A stretch of 64,000 nt of DNA from Methylobacillus glycogenes JCM 2850 (GTDB taxonomy: Bacteria; Pseudomonadota; Gammaproteobacteria; Burkholderiales; Methylophilaceae): assembly GCF_000617925.1 (NCBI RefSeq), contig NZ_BAMT01000005.1, positions 62,001 to 126,000 of the forward strand. Direction: 5' to 3'. Below are positions 36,347-45,816 of the stretch, piece after piece; position 1 is the stretch's first letter; the number at the start of each line of letters is the position of its first letter. The position numbers and the translations under genes are program-made. A model generated the notes under the pieces. The model was not told the DNA's origin, did no database searches, and saw only the letters and a list, made by a program, of their open reading frames with translations.

Positions 36347-39222
36347 GTGCGCGTTTAGCCAATAACAAGGGCGAGTGGATCAATCGCGCCGCCAGCGTCA
36401 AATTCAGTTATGAAGGCCGCGAGTTCAGCGGCTTTGAGGGTGATTCCATCAGCAGCGCACTCTGGGCCAGCGGTGAGCAGGTGCTGGGCCGCAGCTTCAA
36501 GTATCACCGCCCACGCGGCATCCTCAGCCTGGCCAATCATGACGTCAATGTCATGCTCACCGACGGCATGGATACCAATATGCGCGGTGACGTAGTGGCC
36601 GTAGCCGAAGGCATGGCGCTTAAAGCGGTCAACACCGATGGCGGCGTCAAGAAAGATAAAAGCCGCTTTATCGATTCCATTTCGCCACTGTTACCCGTGG
36701 GCTTTTACTACAAGGCTTTTCATACCCCCAAACGCTTTTTCCCGTTCTGGGAAAACATTATTCGCAAGGCGGCAGGCCTGGGTGTGGTCAACTTCAATTA
36801 CCCACGCATTACCAAGCCCAAACTGCATGAGCACTGTGATGTGCTGGTGATAGGCGCAGGTGCCACGGGTTTATCTGCCGCACTGGAAGCTGGAGCCAGC
36901 GGCTTGCGCGTGATTATCGCCGATGAAAATGCGCAGGCGGGTGGCAGCCTGGGCTTTGACTGGGCTGGCGGACAGGAGTCCAGCACCTTGCGTGAGCAAC
37001 TGCTGGCACGTTTAGCGCAATTGCCCAATGTCAGCCTGCGCCTGGGTGCTTATGCCGCAGGTTATTACCCTGACCACCTGATTCCCCTGGTCAGCAAGGC
37101 GGGCATGGTCAAGGTCAGGGCACGCTCTGTCATCATGGCCAGCGGCGCTTTCGAGCAGCCTCCGGTGTTCCGCAACAATGATATTCCTGGCGTGATGCTG
37201 GGCTCTGCCGCGCAACGTCTGATGCACCGCTACAGCGTGCTGCCTTTCAGCAATGGGGTGGTGTTTACCGCCAATGATTATGGCTACCGCGTGGCGCTGG
37301 ATCTGCTGCAAGCTGGAGTCAAGGTGGCGGCACTGGTGGATTTACGTGAGCGTGCAGAAGAAAGTGCGCTGCCGGATCAATTGCTCAAGCGCGGCGTCAA
37401 GATTATCCCCGCCAGCTGTATTTATGAAGTGCAGGCCAATGCCGACAAATCTGGCGTCAAGTCCGTGACCATCGCCAGCTATGACAGCGCAAGCAACGAA
37501 GCCCAGCTGCACGACAAAATCACCCTGGCCTGCGATGGCGTAGCCATGTGCGCGGGTTGGGTGCCTACCGCCAACCTGCTTTACCAGGCAGGTACCCAGA
37601 TGCGTTATGACTATGGCGTACACCAGTTTGTGCCACAGCGCTTGCCTGCAGGCATGTTTGCCGCTGGTCGGGTCAATGGGGTTTATGAGCTGAATGACAA
37701 AATGGCCGATGGCGTAAGAGCAGCAAGACTGGCTTTGCGTCACCTGGGCCAAGAGGTGGCAGAGCCAGCCACGGTTGCCCTCGCAGCCACTGCGCAAAGC
37801 CATGCTTACCCCATAGTGCCACACCCCAAGGGCAAGAACTTTGTGGATTTTGATGAGGATATCCAGGTCAAGGATTTCATCAATGCCGCCAAGGAAGGCT
37901 TTGACAACATCGAGTTGATGAAGCGCTTTACCACCGTGGGCATGGGCCCCAGCCAGGGCAAGCATTCCAATATGAATGCCATCCGCATTCTGGCACGTGT
38001 ACGCGGTGTGCCTGTGGAACAGATAGGCACTACCACTTCACGTCCTTTCTTCCACCCCACACCGATAGGGCATCTGGCGGGCCGCGGTTTTCACCCGCAC
38101 CGCCTCACGCCTTTGCATGATGCCAATCTGCAACTCGGGGCAGTGATGACTGATGTTGGGGCCTGGAAACGGGCTGCCTACTATCAGGTGCCTGGCTTGA
38201 ACGTGGCGCAAACGGTATTGGCCGAGGTTGAAGCGGTGCGCAAGCAGGCGGGCATTATAGATAGCAGCTCTTTCGGCAAGATAGAAGTCCATGGCAATGA
38301 AGCGGCCTTGTTCCTGGAGCGATTCTTTACGGGGCGTTACGCCGATCAGGCCGTAGGTGAATCACGCTACACCTTGCTGCTGGATGAAGCAGGCGTGGTG
38401 GTGGATGACGGCCTGGCCCACAGGCTGGATGAAAAACTGTTCTATCTCAGCTCGGGGACTTCCAATGCCGCCGCGGTTTATCGCGAAATGCAGCGCTGGC
38501 AGCAAATCTGGCAACTGGATATTGGCCTGGTCAATGTGACTGGGGCCTATGCCGCTATCAATATTGCCGGGCCACTGGCACGGCAGATTCTTTCCGGCCT
38601 CATGCAAGGCTTGGATCAACTACAGCCTGGCAGCGCCTGTTTGAGTGAGATTGCAGGTGTGCCTGTGCGCTTGTTGCGCGTGGCTTTTGTCTCTGACTTC
38701 ACCTACGAATTGCATATCCCCACCCCCCAGGCCAGCTTTGTCTGGCAGCGCGTAATGGCGGCAGGGCAGGGCCTGGGCCTCAAGCCTTTTGGTACCGATG
38801 CCCAGCGTTTGCTGCGCCTGGAAATGGGCCATGCCATGCCGGGTATAGATACCGATGGCCTGACCAATCCTTTTGAGATTGGTGCCGACCATGCCCTGGC
38901 GCTGGACAAGCCCGATTTCATAGGCAAGCGCAGCCTGCAGATTATTGCCAAGCGGCCACTGAAAAAAGCCTTGGTGGCCTTTGCCCTGGCGCCAGGTTAT
39001 GCCGGGGAAATTCCCTTGGAGTGCAATCTGGTGATACGGGATGGTGACATTGATGGTCGCGTCACCAGCATTGCTTACTCAGACACGGTCAAGCGCGTCA
39101 TCGGCTTTGCCTATGTCTCGCCACAGCAGCAGGCCCTGGGCACGGTATTCCAGATTCGCACCGATAGTGGCGCGCTGGTGGCGGCCACTGTGGTGGATAG
39201 CCATTTTCTTGAAGCGCAATAA
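36343..39222 (+). CDS. mgdC: N-methylglutamate dehydrogenase subunit C (sarcosine oxidase alpha-like)
   Basis: A 959-residue large subunit; the true start is ATG 36343 (MSARLANNKGEW), not the longer frame from 36241. Order: N-terminal ferredoxin-like domain (KFSYEGREFSGFEGDSISSALW, about 15-100), NAD(P)-type dinucleotide-binding domains with VLVIGAGATGLSAALEAGASG (about 168-188) and VRAARLALRHLG at the end of the oxidoreductase part, then a C-terminal GcvT-like folate-binding domain (about 590-950; FGKIEVHGNEAALFLERFFTG, LRLEMGHAMPGIDTDGLTNP). The folate domain should pass the methyl-derived C1 unit to tetrahydrofolate. Confidence 0.93.
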   Translation: MSARLANNKGEWINRAASVKFSYEGREFSGFEGDSISSALWASGEQVLGRSFKYHRPRGILSLANHDVNVMLTDGMDTNMRGDVVAVAEGMALKAVNTDGGVKKDKSRFIDSISPLLPVGFYYKAFHTPKRFFPFWENIIRKAAGLGVVNFNYPRITKPKLHEHCDVLVIGAGATGLSAALEAGASGLRVIIADENAQAGGSLGFDWAGGQESSTLREQLLARLAQLPNVSLRLGAYAAGYYPDHLIPLVSKAGMVKVRARSVIMASGAFEQPPVFRNNDIPGVMLGSAAQRLMHRYSVLPFSNGVVFTANDYGYRVALDLLQAGVKVAALVDLRERAEESALPDQLLKRGVKIIPASCIYEVQANADKSGVKSVTIASYDSASNEAQLHDKITLACDGVAMCAGWVPTANLLYQAGTQMRYDYGVHQFVPQRLPAGMFAAGRVNGVYELNDKMADGVRAARLALRHLGQEVAEPATVALAATAQSHAYPIVPHPKGKNFVDFDEDIQVKDFINAAKEGFDNIELMKRFTTVGMGPSQGKHSNMNAIRILARVRGVPVEQIGTTTSRPFFHPTPIGHLAGRGFHPHRLTPLHDANLQLGAVMTDVGAWKRAAYYQVPGLNVAQTVLAEVEAVRKQAGIIDSSSFGKIEVHGNEAALFLERFFTGRYADQAVGESRYTLLLDEAGVVVDDGLAHRLDEKLFYLSSGTSNAAAVYREMQRWQQIWQLDIGLVNVTGAYAAINIAGPLARQILSGLMQGLDQLQPGSACLSEIAGVPVRLLRVAFVSDFTYELHIPTPQASFVWQRVMAAGQGLGLKPFGTDAQRLLRLEMGHAMPGIDTDGLTNPFEIGADHALALDKPDFIGKRSLQIIAKRPLKKALVAFALAPGYAGEIPLECNLVIRDGDIDGRVTSIAYSDTVKRVIGFAYVSPQQQALGTVFQIRTDSGALVAATVVDSHFLEAQ

Positions 39223-39225
39223 CTA

Positions 39226-39957
39226 GTGAACCGCGTAGCCAGCTTGAAAGAACAGAGCATGAAATTGAATAGCGAAATGCAGACAGAAAAACTCATGACA
39301 CCCATCGCCCACGCCCTGCATGGTCAGGACCTGCTCTGGGATGACATCAACGGCATGCGCCAGGCAACGCGGTTTGCCACCGATGAAATTGAGTTGGCAA
39401 GAAAAGCAGTATTGGGCCTGGCCGATGCCAGTGCCCTGCGCAAATTTGGCGTCAAAGGTGCCAATGCCGCGCAATGGTTGCAGCAACAGGGACTGGTCAT
39501 CCCCGAGGCTGCCAATCGCTGGGTAGTAAGCGCAGCAGGTTGCTTGATTCTCAGGCTGGGTAACACTGAGTTCCTGATTGAGGATGCAGCAGGCACAGCA
39601 ACTGAGTCGGTATGTGAAAGGCTGAGTCTGGCCTTTAGCGCTCAGCCTGGCTTGTACCTGGTACCGCACGTGGAGGCCGCATTTGTTCTTAGCGGCACTG
39701 CGGTGGCGCAGTTGTTTTCAGAAGTTTGTTCCATAGATTTAACTCGCGTAGCCCTGGGAGGAAAAGACGTCGTTATGACGCAGTTCGCCGGGGTCAGCGT
39801 AGTCCTGATGCACCAGGACCTGGAGGAGGAGAGCCTTTTCAGGCTGTGGTGCGATAGTTCGTACGGTCCATATATGTGGGATGTGATTGCAGGCATCGCT
39901 CACGAGCACAGCGGCGGACCCGTCGGCATAGGTCGCTATTTCAGCGCCTATAAATGA
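39226..39957 (+). CDS. mgdD: N-methylglutamate dehydrogenase subunit D (sarcosine oxidase gamma-like)
   Basis: A 243-residue gamma subunit, GcvT-fold like: [29 protein letters not shown] and the C-terminal [23 protein letters not shown] are family-like. The GTG at 39226, 3 bp after mgdC, gives [13 protein letters not shown] 39259 ([10 protein letters not shown]) is an alternative. Needed for the four-subunit MgdABCD complex, with no catalytic residues of its own expected. Confidence 0.9.
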   Translation: MNRVASLKEQSMKLNSEMQTEKLMTPIAHALHGQDLLWDDINGMRQATRFATDEIELARKAVLGLADASALRKFGVKGANAAQWLQQQGLVIPEAANRWVVSAAGCLILRLGNTEFLIEDAAGTATESVCERLSLAFSAQPGLYLVPHVEAAFVLSGTAVAQLFSEVCSIDLTRVALGGKDVVMTQFAGVSVVLMHQDLEEESLFRLWCDSSYGPYMWDVIAGIAHEHSGGPVGIGRYFSAYK

Positions 39958-39976
39958 ATCATATCGGGAGAGTTAT

Positions 39977-41354
39977 ATGAAGATAGTTGATGGAAAATTC
40001 ACTTATCAGGCCAGCACGCCGGCGCAGGAATTGGCCGATGCGAAGAAGTTTCTGGCAGATAACCAGGTGAAATATGTACTGGCCCAGTTCGTGGATATTC
40101 ACGGCGTGGCCAAGGTTAAATCGGTGCCTGCAGCCCACCTAGAATCCATAGTCAAGGGTGGTGCAGGTTTTGCTGGTGGGGCGATCTGGGGCATGGGCAT
40201 TTTGCCTAACGGCCCGGATTATATGGCCGTGGGCGATTTATCCACCCTGAGCCTGATTCCCTGGCAGCCCGGCTATGCGCGCATTATTTGTGATGGCCAT
40301 GTCGAGAACAAGCCTTATGAATATGACTCACGCGTGATTCTGAAAAAACAGGTAGATCGCCTGGCCGCACGTGGCTGGACGCTTTACACCGGCTGGAGCC
40401 TGAATTCTCGCTGCTGAAGCGTGATGACAAGGGCGCACTGCAACCCTGTGATGAGCACGATACCTTGCAGAAGCCTGTTATGACTACAAGGGCATGACGC
40501 GGCAATCGGTATTCCTCGAGCGCCTGACCGAATCGCTGATTGCGGCTGGCCTGGATGTTTACCAAATCGATCACGAAGACGCCAACGGCCAGTTCGAGAT
40601 CAATTACACCTACGCTGATTGCCTCAAGAGCGCGGATGATTACATCCTGTTCAAGATGGCGGCCAGCCATATTGCCAATGAACTGGGCATGACCTGCTCC
40701 TTTATGCCCAAGCCATTTGGCAATCGTCCAGGCAATGGCATGCATATGCATATGTCCATAGGCGATGGCGAGAAGAGCCTGTTCCATGATGATAGCGACA
40801 CGACGGGTCACGGTCTGTCACCGCTGGCTTATCACTTCCTGGCGGGCATTCTGCATCACGCACCTGCGCTATGCGCGCTGGCAGCACCCACGGTCAATTC
40901 CTATAAGCGTCTGGTGGTGAGCCAGTCATTGACGGGTTCTACCTGGGCACCTGCCTATATTTCCTACGGCAATAACAACCGCTCGACCATGGTACGTATT
41001 CCTTATGGTCGTCTGGAACTGCGCCTGCCGGATGGCAGCTGCAACCCTTACCTGACCACGGCCGCGGTGATTGCTGCTGGCCTCGATGGTGTGGAGCGCA
41101 AGCTGGACCCAGGTGCAGGTCACGCCAGCAATCTGTTTGACCTCAGCCTGGCGGAGATGAAGGCACAGGGCATAGGCATTCTGCCGCAAAACCTCAACGA
41201 GTCTCTAGACAAGCTGGAAGCCAACCAGGTGTTGCGCGATGCGCTGGGCCATGCGCTGACCGATGAATTTATCAAGCTCAAACGTGCGGAATGGATCGAT
41301 TACCAGCGCCATGTCTCGGACTGGGAAATCAATCGCTACGTCGAATTTTTCTAA
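39977..41354 (+). CDS. gmaS: Gamma-glutamylmethylamide synthetase (glutamine synthetase-like; two frame breaks)
   Basis: About 460 residues. GmaS couples ATP hydrolysis to joining glutamate and methylamine. Glutamine-synthetase features: [38 protein letters not shown] (metal site), [36 protein letters not shown] and [19 protein letters not shown]. The frame breaks near 40393 (missing C after ACCGGC) and near 40475 (one base missing after AAGCC). Between them the correct reading is [20 protein letters not shown], a normal GmaS segment. Both breaks fall in conserved sequence, so indel errors are far more likely than real inactivation. SD-like GGGAGAG precedes ATG 39977. Confidence 0.9.
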
Positions 41355-41412
41355 TATTTTTTAGCATTTTTAGCCACATCTTTAATTCAGGATTTTTGTA
41401 AGGAGAAACATC

Positions 41413-42308
41413 ATGTGTGGAATCGTGGGATTGCTGGTGAAGAACCAGAACATGCGGGCCAATATCGGTGAACTGATGCTGCCCATGCTGATAGGCATGA
41501 CAGAGCGCGGCCCGGATTCCGCTGGTTTGGCCATCTTCGGCGCCCCGGTGGATGCCAGTGCGCGCAAGTTCAGCCTCTATAGCGCCGATGCCTCGCTGGA
41601 CTGGAACAAGCTGGGTAGCGAACTCAATGCCGCGCTCAAGACCAGCGCCAAGCTGGAAGTTAAGGTCAACCATGCGGTACTGACCACCAACGTCAGCCCA
41701 GACACCGTCAAGGCCTGGGTCAAACAGGCTTATCCGCAAGTGCACCTACTGGCAGTGGGCCAGTTGATGGATATCTACAAGGACACTGGCACCCCTGCAC
41801 AAGTGGCCAGCCGCTATGACTTCTCCAAGCTCTCTGGCAGCCACTTGGTGGGTCATACCCGCATGGCAACCGAGTCCGCAATTACACCTTCGCACGCTCA
41901 CCCTTTCACGGCGGGTGAAGACTGGTGCCTGGTACACAACGGCTCCCTTTCCAACGCGCACAGCATACGTCGCAAGTTGGAACATGAAGCATTTCCTTCG
42001 AGACCGATAACGATACCGAAGCTGCCTGCCGCTTCCTGCAATGGCGCATGCGTGAAGGTGACGATCTGCAAACCGCGCTGGAACATGGCTTTGACGAGTT
42101 GGATGGTTTCTACACCCTGCTGATGGGCACCAAGGACCAACTGGCGCTGGTGCGTGACCCCTTTGCCTGCAAGCCCGCCATCATTGCCGAACACGATGAC
42201 TACGTGGCGATTGCCTCCGAGTTCCGCTCACTGGCGCACCTGCCTGATATCAAGAACGCCAAGGTCTTCGAGCCTGCACCTAAGGAGATGTACGTATGGA
42301 AACTGTAA
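41413..42308 (+). CDS. mgsA: N-methylglutamate synthase subunit A (class II glutamine amidotransferase; frame broken near 41989)
   Basis: About 299 residues. The mature N-terminus is MCGIVGLL, with Cys2 as the class II amidotransferase nucleophile; MTERGPDSAGLAIFG and HTRMATESAITPSHAHPF are further class II landmarks. The uninterrupted frame ends at 42123. The next frame gives FETDNDTEAACRFLQWRMREGDD through EMYVWKL, ending at 42308, so a G is missing near 41989. It releases methylamine from gamma-glutamylmethylamide, which MgsBC joins to 2-oxoglutarate. Overlaps mgsB by 13 bp. Confidence 0.9.
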
Positions 42309-42988
42309 AATTTGATCTGGAAAAGCACACCCTGCGTGAGGTTAACCAATACCTGCACAGTGACGCCAGCGTGCTGGACGGCAAAGCGGTGACCATAGAT
42401 AACCCCAACGGCTCGCACAATATTGCCGTCGGCCTCAAGGCAGATGTCAATGTCACCATCCAGGGTCATGCGGGTTATTACGCCGCAGGCATGAACCAGC
42501 TGGCCAATGTGGTGATTGAGGGCAGCGCTGGCACTGGCGTGGCAGAAAACATGATGTCTGGCCGTGTGCACGTCAAGGGCTTTGCCTCCAACGCTGCGGG
42601 TGCTACCGCCAATGGCGGCCTGCTGATCATAGATGGTGACGCTGGCCTGCGCTGCGGCATCTCCATGAAGGGTGCCAATATCGTGGTTGGCGGCTCGGTA
42701 GGCAGCTTCTCCGCCTTTATGGCGCAAGCTGGCAACCTGGTGATTCTGGGTGATGCTGGCGAAGCACTGGGTGACTCCCTCTACGAAGCGCGCATTTTTG
42801 TGCGCGGCAATATCCAGAGCCTGGGTTCTGATTGCGAGGTCAAGCCCATGGATGACACCGCCAAGCAGATTCTGGTGGACCTGCTGGCTGAATCCGGCCA
42901 TGGCGATGTAGACCCTGACAGCTTCACCTTGCTGGGCTCGGCCCGCAAGCTTTACAACTTCCACGTCGATAACGCAGGAGATTACTAA
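42296..42988 (+). CDS. mgsB: N-methylglutamate synthase subunit B (GXGXG domain)
   Basis: A 230-residue beta-helix protein of the glutamate synthase GXGXG (C-terminal alpha-subunit) type. Repeating glycines are visible: VTIDNPNGSHNIAVGLKADV, VTIQGHAGYYAAGMNQLANV, VVIEGSAGTGVAENMMSGRV, LIIDGDAGLRCGISMKGANI, LVILGDAGEALGDSLYEARI. Structural part of the MgsABC complex. Overlaps mgsA and precedes mgsC by 2 bp. Confidence 0.93.
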   Translation: METVKFDLEKHTLREVNQYLHSDASVLDGKAVTIDNPNGSHNIAVGLKADVNVTIQGHAGYYAAGMNQLANVVIEGSAGTGVAENMMSGRVHVKGFASNAAGATANGGLLIIDGDAGLRCGISMKGANIVVGGSVGSFSAFMAQAGNLVILGDAGEALGDSLYEARIFVRGNIQSLGSDCEVKPMDDTAKQILVDLLAESGHGDVDPDSFTLLGSARKLYNFHVDNAGDY

Positions 42989-42990
42989 TC

Positions 42991-44324
42991 ATGAGCGACG
43001 CGCCAAAAATCCCGCATACCGAACCGCGCTTTTCCGCGACCTTCGACAAAAACACCATCTCGGAAATCCGCCGTGCTTCGGCAACTGGCATCTATGACAT
43101 CCGTGGTGCTGGCACCAAGCGCAAGCTGCCGCATTTTGATGACCTGTTGTTCCTCGGGGCCTCCATCAGCCGTTACCCGCTGGAAGGCTACCGCGAAAAA
43201 TGTGGCACCGATGTGATTCTGGGCAACCGCTTTGCCAAGAAGCCTATCCACCTGAAAACCCCAGTCACCATCGCAGGCATGAGCTTTGGTGCCTTGTCCG
43301 GCCCGGCCAAGGAAGCCCTGGGCCGTGGTGCCAGTGCCGTGGGCACCAGCACCACTACAGGTGATGGCGGCATGACACCGGAAGAGCGTGGTCAGTCCTC
43401 CATTCTGGTTTATCAATACCTGCCATCACGCTACGGCATGAACCCGGACGACCTGCGCAAGCTGACGCCATTGAAGTGGTTATCGGCCAGGGTGCCAAGC
43501 CAGGCGGCGGCGGCATGCTGCTGGGGCAGAAGATCAGTGACCGTGTAGCCAAGATGCGTTGCCTGCCTAAAGGTGTGGATCAACGTTCTGCCTGCCGTCA
43601 CCCAGACTGGACTGGCCCGGATGATCTGGAAATCAAGATTGCCGAAATCCGCGAGATTACCGATTGGGAAAAACCTATCTACGTCAAAGTTGGCGCAACG
43701 CGTCCTTATTACGACGTAGCGCTGGCGGTGAAAGCGGGTGCGGATGTGGTGGTGCTGGATGGTATGCAAGGTGGCACCGCTGCAACGCAGGAAGTGTTTA
43801 TTGAGCATGTAGGCATCCCCATCCTCGCGGCGATTCGCCCTGCGGTACAGGCCTTGCAGGACTTGGGCATGCACCGCAAGGTACAGCTGATTGTTTCTGG
43901 TGGCATCCGCAATGGCGCTGATGTTGCCAAGGCGCTGGCCCTGGGTGCAGATGCAGTGGCGATTGGTACTGCCGCGCTGATTGCCCTGGGTGACAATGAC
44001 CCAGCGCTGGAAGAGGAATACAACAAGCTGGGCACCACCGCGGGTGCTTATGATGACTGGCATGAGGGTAAGGACCCTGCAGGTATTACCACGCAAGACC
44101 CTGAACTCATGAAGCGCGTAGACCCGGTCAAGGCGGGTCGTAGACTGGCGAATTACCTGTCGGTGATGACCATGGAAGCGCAAGTGATTGCCCGCGCCTG
44201 CGGTAAGTCACATTTGCATAACCTGGAGCCGGAAGACTTGGTGGCCCTGACCCTGGAAGCCTCCGCCATGGCCAAGGTGCCGCTGGCAGGCACGACTTGG
44301 ATTCCTGGGCAAACCCAGTTCTAA
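42991..44324 (+). CDS. mgsC: N-methylglutamate synthase subunit C (FMN/Fe-S glutamate synthase domain; frame broken near 43460)
   Basis: About 445 residues, corresponding to the FMN-binding central domain of glutamate synthase. Visible: RGAGTKRKLPHFDDLLFLGA, VTIAGMSFGALSGPAKEALG, VVIGQGAKPGGGGMLLGQKI, VKVGATRPYYDVALAVKAGADVVVLDGMQGG, VSGGIRNGADVAKALALGADAVAIGTAAL. Cysteines for a cluster follow in MRCLPKGVDQRSACRHP. A G is missing near 43460 (after ctgcgcaag), which splits the frame. Last gene of the operon; ends at the terminator at 44382. Confidence 0.9.
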
Positions 44325-44381
44325 ATCCCGAGGCTAAATCTGTAGTAAGTAGCAGTATGAAGTACTGACGTAGGTCCCATC

Positions 44382-44417
44382 GCCGGGTAAGCACAGTGTG
44401 CCTACCCGGTTTTTTTA
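44382..44417 (+). terminator. Terminator of the mgd-gmaS-mgs operon
   Basis: GCCGGGTAAGCAC / GTGCCTACCCGG hairpin followed by TTTTTTT, about 60 bp after the mgsC stop. Confidence 0.9.
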
Positions 44418-44455
44418 TGGCCCACTGCGGTGCTGCTGAGTTAAGTGCTGAATAC

Positions 44456-44471
44456 TACCTCCTTGGAAGTA
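44456..44471 (+). promoter_or_regulatory. NarL-type 7-2-7 operator, site 4
   Basis: TACCTCC-TT-GGAAGTA, followed by a second pair (TACTTCT at 44473-44479, GGGAATG after it). No conventional gene follows until 44768, and a terminator intervenes at 44570, so the site appears to serve a short transcript or a lost gene. Its surroundings resemble those of site 2: GAGCGA, TGC, and CATCCATGAT/GGAGC recur at similar distance. Confidence 0.75.
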
Positions 44472-44479
44472 GTACTTCT

Positions 44480-44606
44480 TGGGAATGGTCTGGTGAAATG
44501 GCTTTAGCGAAAATAAGCTGGCTTTTACGAGCGATGCCTGCTTCATATCCATGATTGGAGCATTCGGAAAGGAGGGAACACTGACCATGTCCCTCCTTTT
44601 TGTTTT
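44480..44606 (+). ncRNA. Candidate small RNA bounded by operator site 4 and a terminator
   Basis: About 125 bp without a gene, between operator site 4 and a strong terminator hairpin. The segment at 44498-44554 could encode a 18-residue peptide (ATG GCT TTA GCG ...), and GGAGGGA before the ATG at 44587 a 13-residue one, but the latter lies inside the terminator stem. Neither has supporting homology. A regulated small RNA is equally likely. The RNA end is inferred from the terminator; the 5' end is not located. Confidence 0.35.
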
Positions 44607-44608
44607 TC
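44570..44608 (+). terminator. Terminator before the porin gene
   Basis: GGAGGGA (44571-44577) / TCCCTCC (44590-44596) stem followed by TTTTTGTTTTT. It isolates the region downstream of site 4 from the porin gene. The left arm also contains the ribosome-binding-like AAGGAGG. Confidence 0.85.
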
Positions 44609-44662
44609 TAGGATGGCTGATATGCTAAAGCCAATATCTAAAAGGGTTTAAGACTAAGTGAG

Positions 44663-44692
44663 TACTCCTTAGTTGCTACCCATTCCAGGGTA
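44663..44692 (+). promoter_or_regulatory. Weaker NarL-type sites upstream of the porin gene (site 5)
   Basis: TACTCCT-TA-GTTGCTA (44663-44678, one good arm) overlapping TACCCAT-TC-CAGGGTA (44677-44692, 5-bp arms TACCC/GGGTA). They lie 75-105 bp before the porin start. Less regular than sites 1-4. Confidence 0.4.
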
Positions 44693-44767
44693 TTCAAATA
44701 CATATGCTGATTCTTTATTGTCGAGATTGAGTCATCAATCCCAACCCTGACAATACAAGGAATCAAC

Positions 44768-45598
44768 ATGCGTACTTCAACAAAAATCCTGCTCACCTGT
44801 GGCCTGCTAGGCTCACTTTCAGCCATGCATGCCATGGCTGAAGAAGCCCCTGCCACAGCGCAGGATATGCCAGCTTCACCCCATCACATCACCACCAACT
44901 TCGGCTTCTATAGTGATTACCTGTTCCGTGGCATTTCCTATGCGCGCGGTCGTGGGGCGATACAGGCGTTTATTGATTATTCGCATGAGAGCGGCTTGTT
45001 CCTGGGGTTGGGTGCCACCAATGTGCACAAGGACGCTATCTACGGGAACACCTTGGAGGTGGATATCTACGGGGGCTATAGCCATGCCTTGACTGAGGAG
45101 CTGGTGGGTACAGCTGGTTTCTTGCAGTTCTACTACCCAGACAATGAAAAAATCGCCGGACAATCGGCCAATGTCACCGAACTCAACCTGGCGCTGGATT
45201 ACCGCCACTTTACCTTGAAGTATTCCTACTCACTGACAGACTGGTTTGGCGTGAATGGCAAATCCTATGGCAATACGCTGATAGGCAACCATATGACTGG
45301 AGACAGCGATTCCAAGGGCAGCAGCTATGTGGAATTGAACTACAACAATGCCTTGCCATGGTATGAGCTGAATGTGTCGCTACATGTGGGGCATCAGGCG
45401 GTGAAGAATTATTCGGTGGCAGATTACACCGATGTTTCTGTGGGAGTGAATCGGGATTTTGCGATTGCGGATAGCAAGGGCTGGAATGCAGGGGTGAGTT
45501 ATGTGGTGACGGATGCCAATGATGATTGGTATGTGACGGCGAGTGGGTATAAGACTGGGGATAATAAATTCTTTGCTTATATCAAGCGGACGTTCTAG
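44768..45598 (+). CDS. TorF-like putative outer-membrane porin
   Basis: A 276-residue protein with a signal peptide (residues 1-25, ending HAMAEE). It then has a beta-barrel-like pattern: ITTNFGFYSDYLFRGISYARGRGAIQAFIDY, GLGATNVHKDAIYGNTLEVDIYGGYSHAL, ending in an aromatic residue (FFAYIKRTF) as outer-membrane proteins do. This is the TIGR02001/TorF family of putative porins, often near amine or nitrogen transport genes. AAGGAATC lies before ATG 44768. The position after the amine operon and the nearby NarL-like sites suggest passage of methylated amines through the outer membrane. Confidence 0.85.
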   Translation: MRTSTKILLTCGLLGSLSAMHAMAEEAPATAQDMPASPHHITTNFGFYSDYLFRGISYARGRGAIQAFIDYSHESGLFLGLGATNVHKDAIYGNTLEVDIYGGYSHALTEELVGTAGFLQFYYPDNEKIAGQSANVTELNLALDYRHFTLKYSYSLTDWFGVNGKSYGNTLIGNHMTGDSDSKGSSYVELNYNNALPWYELNVSLHVGHQAVKNYSVADYTDVSVGVNRDFAIADSKGWNAGVSYVVTDANDDWYVTASGYKTGDNKFFAYIKRTF

Positions 45599-45816
45599 GA
45601 GCAGGGCTATTTTTTAAGGGGGGTTACCGCTACTTCTGCTGTTGCGAGAGGCTTTTCTTTGGTCGCTTGGTGGTCTTGACCAATAGTTGACGTAGCGAGA
45701 AGCCCAGCCCCCATGCACTAAGCAGAAATGTATTACCCCTGTCCGCGGGAGCAAGCAAAAGAAGTGACCGCAACAACCTCCGTGGCAGCAGCTTGTCCAG
45801 CTCCCCTAAAACCGCC
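45599..45816. other. Intergenic stretch, nothing recognised
   Basis: About 220 bp between the porin and the convergent hypothetical gene. A short stretch (45630-45700) is pyrimidine/purine rich, but I see no gene, promoter or terminator with confidence. Confidence 0.3.

Noticed and set aside
44515..44545. Possible sigma-54 promoter (TGGC ... TGC) after operator site 4
   Set aside because: The GG to GC distance is 9 or 14 bp, not 10, so it does not fit a -24/-12 element.
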